7,017 nt of DNA from Candidatus Syntropharchaeum sp. Lineage in GTDB: Archaea; Halobacteriota; Syntropharchaeia; Alkanophagales; Methanospirareceae. Of this stretch, positions 4,761 through 7,017 are shown in pieces. The stretch lies in the NCBI GenBank assembly GCA_016782355.1, contig JADHYP010000072.1, forward strand, positions 1 through 7,017, read 5' to 3'. Positions within the stretch are counted from its first letter, which is position 1. Each line of letters begins with the position of its first letter. The notes under the pieces are model-generated. The model was not told the origin of the DNA. It saw only the letters and a program-made list of their open reading frames with translations, and did not search any database. The translations under genes were made by a program, and so were the position numbers.

Positions 4761-5929
4761 ATAGTGGAATGAAGAAAAAGAAAGTAGTGCTCGCTTATTC
4801 CGGCGGATTGGACACCTCAGTTTGCATTCCTTTGCTGAGAGAGCATTATGGCTACGATGAAGTGATTGCAGTAACGGTGGACGTAGGTCAGCCTGAAGAG
4901 GACATAAAAGAGGCTAAAGGACGAGGGGAGAAGCTAAGCGAGTCGTATAGAGAAGTGGATGCGAAAGAGGAGTTCGTGCGTGATTATATCTTCACGTTGA
5001 TAAAAGCGAATGGTAACTACGAGGGATACGTGCTTGGGACGGCGATTGCGAGACCGTTGATAGCAAAGCGCGTGGTGGAAGTTGCGAAAGAGGAAAAAGC
5101 AGATGCGGTAGCTCATGGCTGCACCGGCAAGGGTAACGACCAGCTTAGATTTGACGTGGTCTTCAGAACCACCGACCTCGATGTAGTAGCACCGATGAGG
5201 GAAATGAGTTTAACGAGAGAAGAGGAGAGGAAATATGCGGAGGAGCACGGCATTTCTTTTGAAACGGAGAAGAGATGGAGCATAGACGAGAATATATGGA
5301 GCAGGAGCATAGAAGGTAGCGAGTTAGAAGACCCTTCTTTTTTCCCGCCTGACGAGATATTCCAGTGGACTGTCTCTCCGGGTAAGGCGCCTGAAGATGC
5401 AGAGATTATAAAAATCGAGTTTGAGAATGGGATTCCCGTTTCGTTGAACGAGAGGAAGATGGACGGTGTTCCGTTGATAAAGGAATTGAACGAAGTGGGT
5501 GGCAAGCACGGGGTTGGCAGAACTGATATGATCGAAGATAGAGTTCTTGGCTTCAAGTCGAGAGAGATATACGAGCATCCGGCGGCTACTATATTGCTGG
5601 TGGCACATCGAGACCTCGAGCATCTCGTCTTAACGAGAAACGAGCTGAGGTTCAAAGAGTTCGTTGATAGAACGTGGAGCGAGTTGGTCTATCAGGGTTT
5701 ACTTATGGACCCGCTTTATGAGAGCCTTAATGCCTTCGTGGATAAGACGCAGGAACGAGTAAGCGGCACGGTGTATGTGAAATTGGAAAAGGGGGCTGCA
5801 AGGGTGGTAGGGAGAGAATCGGCAAACGCATTGTATTCAAAGGACGTTTCGTTTGATTCAAAGCTTGAGCAGAGGAGTGCAGAGGGGTTCTCGATGTATC
5901 ACGGTTTCCAGTCGAGGATTGTCAGGTGA
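4757..5929 (+). CDS. argG: Argininosuccinate synthase
   Basis: ArgG joins citrulline and aspartate using ATP to form argininosuccinate, the next-to-last step of arginine synthesis, in the cytoplasm. The 390-residue length is normal for the family. The N-terminal ATP-pyrophosphatase (N-type) P-loop is AYSGGLDTS (13-21). Other signatures are [14 protein letters not shown] (119-132), involved in aspartate/citrulline binding, and [19 protein letters not shown] (175-193). The start used is ATG 4757, which overlaps the preceding stop as ATGA. A second ATG at 4769 ([13 protein letters not shown]) is equally close to the conserved core and could be the true start, which would shorten the protein by 4 residues. 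No truncation or frameshift is seen. argH, the next enzyme of the pathway, is not in the window. Confidence 0.97.
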   Translation: MNSGMKKKKVVLAYSGGLDTSVCIPLLREHYGYDEVIAVTVDVGQPEEDIKEAKGRGEKLSESYREVDAKEEFVRDYIFTLIKANGNYEGYVLGTAIARPLIAKRVVEVAKEEKADAVAHGCTGKGNDQLRFDVVFRTTDLDVVAPMREMSLTREEERKYAEEHGISFETEKRWSIDENIWSRSIEGSELEDPSFFPPDEIFQWTVSPGKAPEDAEIIKIEFENGIPVSLNERKMDGVPLIKELNEVGGKHGVGRTDMIEDRVLGFKSREIYEHPAATILLVAHRDLEHLVLTRNELRFKEFVDRTWSELVYQGLLMDPLYESLNAFVDKTQERVSGTVYVKLEKGAARVVGRESANALYSKDVSFDSKLEQRSAEGFSMYHGFQSRIVR

Positions 5930-5933
5930 GACC

Positions 5934-5955
5934 TTTTTACACTCGATGGTTTTTT
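5934..5955 (+). terminator. Possible oligo-T terminator after argG
   Basis: Two T-runs (five T at 5934-5938 and six T at 5950-5955) directly follow the argG stop. Archaeal RNA polymerase stops at oligo-T stretches without needing a hairpin, so these may end the flavin reductase-argG transcript. The second run is part of the TATA-like element of the next gene. Confidence 0.4.
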
Positions 5956-5959
5956 ATAC
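5950..5959 (+). promoter_or_regulatory. Possible TATA box for the PaREP1-like gene
   Basis: TTTTTTATAC lies about 40 nt before ATG 5995. Transcription start near 5981 would leave a leader of about 14 nt carrying the GGGGTG ribosome-binding site. Confidence 0.45.
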
Positions 5960-5980
5960 AAGCAATTATAATCATAATAC

Positions 5981-5987
5981 AGGGGTG
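5981..5987 (+). promoter_or_regulatory. Ribosome-binding site deciding the start of the PaREP1-like gene
   Basis: AGGGGTG stands 7 nt before ATG 5995. It supports that start over the longer reading frame opening at 5926, whose extra 23 residues are encoded by the T-rich promoter region and do not look like protein. Confidence 0.6.
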
Positions 5988-5994
5988 CGAAATC

Positions 5995-6483
5995 ATGGAA
6001 GTTGCTTCTATCATCTTGCCACAAAAACTTGGTGTGAAACTGAGAGAAAAGGCAGAAGAGACAGGATATTTGCCTGAGGAGTTTGGGGTTGAATTAATAC
6101 GAAGGAGTTTGAATGAAGAATTAGACCCTGAGGACCTCGTGGAACATTATCAATCGTTGAGCGAGAAATATCTAAGAGAAGCGAAAGAACTGTTGAAGGA
6201 GGAGGATTTAGCCCAGGCGTCGGAAAAGTTTTGGGGTGCATCTGCACTGGTGGTAAAGGCTATTGCAGCGAAGAGGGGACTAACACTGGAGAAGCATGGA
6301 AGTTTATGGGATTTTGTAAGTAAACTATCGAAGGAGAGAGGAGATGAAGATATTGACATATATTTTAGTGTGGCGAATAGCTTACACCGGAACTTTTATG
6401 AGGCTCAGACGAATAAAGAAGTGATAGAAATTTTAGCCCGACGTATCGAGGAGCTTATAGATAAATTAAGGGAGATTTCATAA
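5995..6483 (+). CDS. PaREP1-family (HEPN-like) protein
   Basis: The 162-residue protein matches the archaeal PaREP1 family, named after repeated genes in Pyrobaculum and related to helical HEPN domains; its molecular role is not established. Signatures are LVEHYQSLSEKYLREAKELL (48-67), DLAQASEKFWGASALVVKAI (71-90), HGSLWDFV (101-108) and the C-terminal SLHRNFYEAQ (129-138). Many HEPN proteins are RNases or toxins of toxin-antitoxin pairs, but I see no clear RxxxxH catalytic motif and make no activity claim. The first about 45 residues (LPQKLGVKLREKAEETGYLPEEFGVELIRR region) form a strand-helix-helix pattern that resembles a ribbon-helix-helix DNA-binding or dimer module. No membrane segment or signal peptide is present. 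The gene has its own promoter elements and stands alone between argG and the CoaD-like gene. Family assignment is good, function unknown. Confidence 0.82.
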   Translation: MEVASIILPQKLGVKLREKAEETGYLPEEFGVELIRRSLNEELDPEDLVEHYQSLSEKYLREAKELLKEEDLAQASEKFWGASALVVKAIAAKRGLTLEKHGSLWDFVSKLSKERGDEDIDIYFSVANSLHRNFYEAQTNKEVIEILARRIEELIDKLREIS

Positions 6484-6521
6484 AATGAAAGGCGTTATCA
6501 GGGCAAATAAAATAAGAAGTG

Positions 6522-6530
6522 CATAAATTA
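6522..6530 (+). promoter_or_regulatory. Possible TATA box for the coaD-like gene
   Basis: CATAAATTA in the 74-nt gap after the PaREP1-like gene is centred about 32 nt before ATG 6558, allowing a very short leader. A GAAGGG at 6547-6552, 5 nt before the ATG, may act as a weak ribosome-binding site. Confidence 0.3.
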
Positions 6531-6557
6531 TGGCTATGGAGCGGTTGAAGGGCAAAA

Positions 6558-7010
6558 ATGTTTAATAAGGTGGTGATTGGAGGGACTTTTAACGTGTTGC
6601 ACAAAGGGCATGAAGCTCTATTAACAACGGCATTCATGCTCGCTAAATCGGTGTATATAGGATTATCCTCCGATGAGTTTGCAAATCGCTTCCGGGCTGC
6701 GCAGACACGGAAGTATGAGGATAGGAAGAAGAAGTTAATTGAATTTGTCGAAAAGTTTGATAAAGGATACGAGATTCTTGCGATAAACGATTCATACGGT
6801 ATTGCAACCACGGAGCCGGAGATTGATTGCATTGTCGTCAGTGAAGAGACGCTCCTGCGGGCAGAAGAGATAAATGCTATAAGATTTAAGAAGGGCTTGA
6901 ATAAGCTGACTATTGTCGTTGTGCCAATAATGCTTGCAGGCAATGGTAAACCGATATCAGGAGAAAGAATATTAAACAAGGAAATTGATGAAGAGGGGAA
7001 CATTTGTTAG
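6558..7010 (+). CDS. coaD: Phosphopantetheine adenylyltransferase, archaeal type
   Basis: The 150-residue protein belongs to the cytidylyltransferase-like nucleotidyltransferases and fits the archaeal/eukaryotic-type phosphopantetheine adenylyltransferase, which transfers AMP from ATP to 4'-phosphopantetheine to make dephospho-CoA. The N-terminal nucleotide-binding motif is GGTFNVLHKGHEALL (8-22), with the HxGH signature at His15-His18. VYIGLSSDEFA (32-42), the phosphate-binding region CIVVSEET (91-98) and ISGERI (133-138, equivalent to the ISSTRI motif) follow in the expected order. The position usually held by Asp in GGTFD is Asn12 here. The ATG at 6558 begins directly before the conserved beta strand, so the start is secure, and the stop is 7 nt from the window end. 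It follows the PaREP1-like gene after 74 nt with no overlap. Other nucleotidyltransferases of this superfamily share the fold, but the overall pattern favours CoaD. Confidence 0.87.
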   Translation: MFNKVVIGGTFNVLHKGHEALLTTAFMLAKSVYIGLSSDEFANRFRAAQTRKYEDRKKKLIEFVEKFDKGYEILAINDSYGIATTEPEIDCIVVSEETLLRAEEINAIRFKKGLNKLTIVVVPIMLAGNGKPISGERILNKEIDEEGNIC

Positions 7011-7017
7011 GGATTCA

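Noticed and set aside
5113..5655. Minus-strand open frame of 180 codons opposite argG
   Set aside because: It is Ser-rich antisense of a strongly conserved enzyme, with no recognisable motif and no start signals.
5926..5994. Longer N-terminus for the PaREP1-like protein, overlapping argG by ATG in another frame
   Set aside because: The extra residues are encoded by the T-rich promoter-like stretch, and a GGGGTG site stands before ATG 5995, where the conserved-looking protein begins.
6485..6526. Tiny ORF MKGVIRANKIRSA right after the PaREP1-like gene
   Set aside because: It is only 13 codons, has no family resemblance and no convincing ribosome-binding site; likely chance in the intergenic leader.
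6455..7003. Minus-strand open frame of 182 codons opposite the CoaD-like gene
   Set aside because: It is antisense to a gene with clear nucleotidyltransferase motifs and shows no domain of its own.
1..7017. CRISPR arrays, tRNA/rRNA genes, insertion sequences or phage genes
   Set aside because: No regularly spaced repeats, no tRNA cloverleaf pattern, no transposase or phage motif and no terminal inverted repeats were seen on either strand.

Overview
The window looks like a chromosomal segment from a euryarchaeon of the methanogen/ANME type. The evidence is an archaeal/eukaryotic-type ribosomal protein L10e, two signal peptidases with Ser-His-Asp (Sec11-like) rather than Ser-Lys active sites, an archaeal-type CoaD-like nucleotidyltransferase, a PaREP1-family (HEPN-like) protein, archaeal TATA-like boxes near +1, and Shine-Dalgarno sites of the GGAGGTGAT type. 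I cannot fix the genus from sequence alone; an ANME-1/Methanophagales-like or related lineage is a guess.

Left block (1-1414, minus strand): the 5' part of purF (amidophosphoribosyltransferase, first step of purine synthesis) runs off the left edge. Upstream of it on the same strand is a complete histone-deacetylase-family deacylase. A divergent promoter region (1415-1518) separates these from the plus-strand genes.

Centre left (1519-3502, plus): a signal peptidase with a single N-terminal membrane anchor is followed directly by a second one whose almost identical catalytic domain is fused to a multi-pass Yip1-type membrane domain. The catalytic domains share about 91% of bases over 408 nt (36 mismatches counted by eye), in a mosaic of near-identical and diverged stretches. 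Ribosomal protein L10e follows closely.

Centre (3503-4214): a minus-strand BrnT/BrnA-type toxin-antitoxin pair lies convergent to rpl10e. Between the two is a stub ORF joined to the rpl10e stop by TAATG. Upstream of the pair is an AT-rich divergent control region with three spaced AATCTGTG-like direct repeats.

Right (4215-7010, plus): a flavin-reductase-like FMN-binding protein overlaps argG (argininosuccinate synthase) by ATGA. Next come a PaREP1/HEPN-like gene with its own promoter and a CoaD-like phosphopantetheine adenylyltransferase. Overall this is mostly housekeeping metabolism (purine, arginine, CoA, ribosome, protein export) with two accessory insertions (brnTA and PaREP1). The most unusual element is the Yip1-signal peptidase fusion beside its single-anchor twin.
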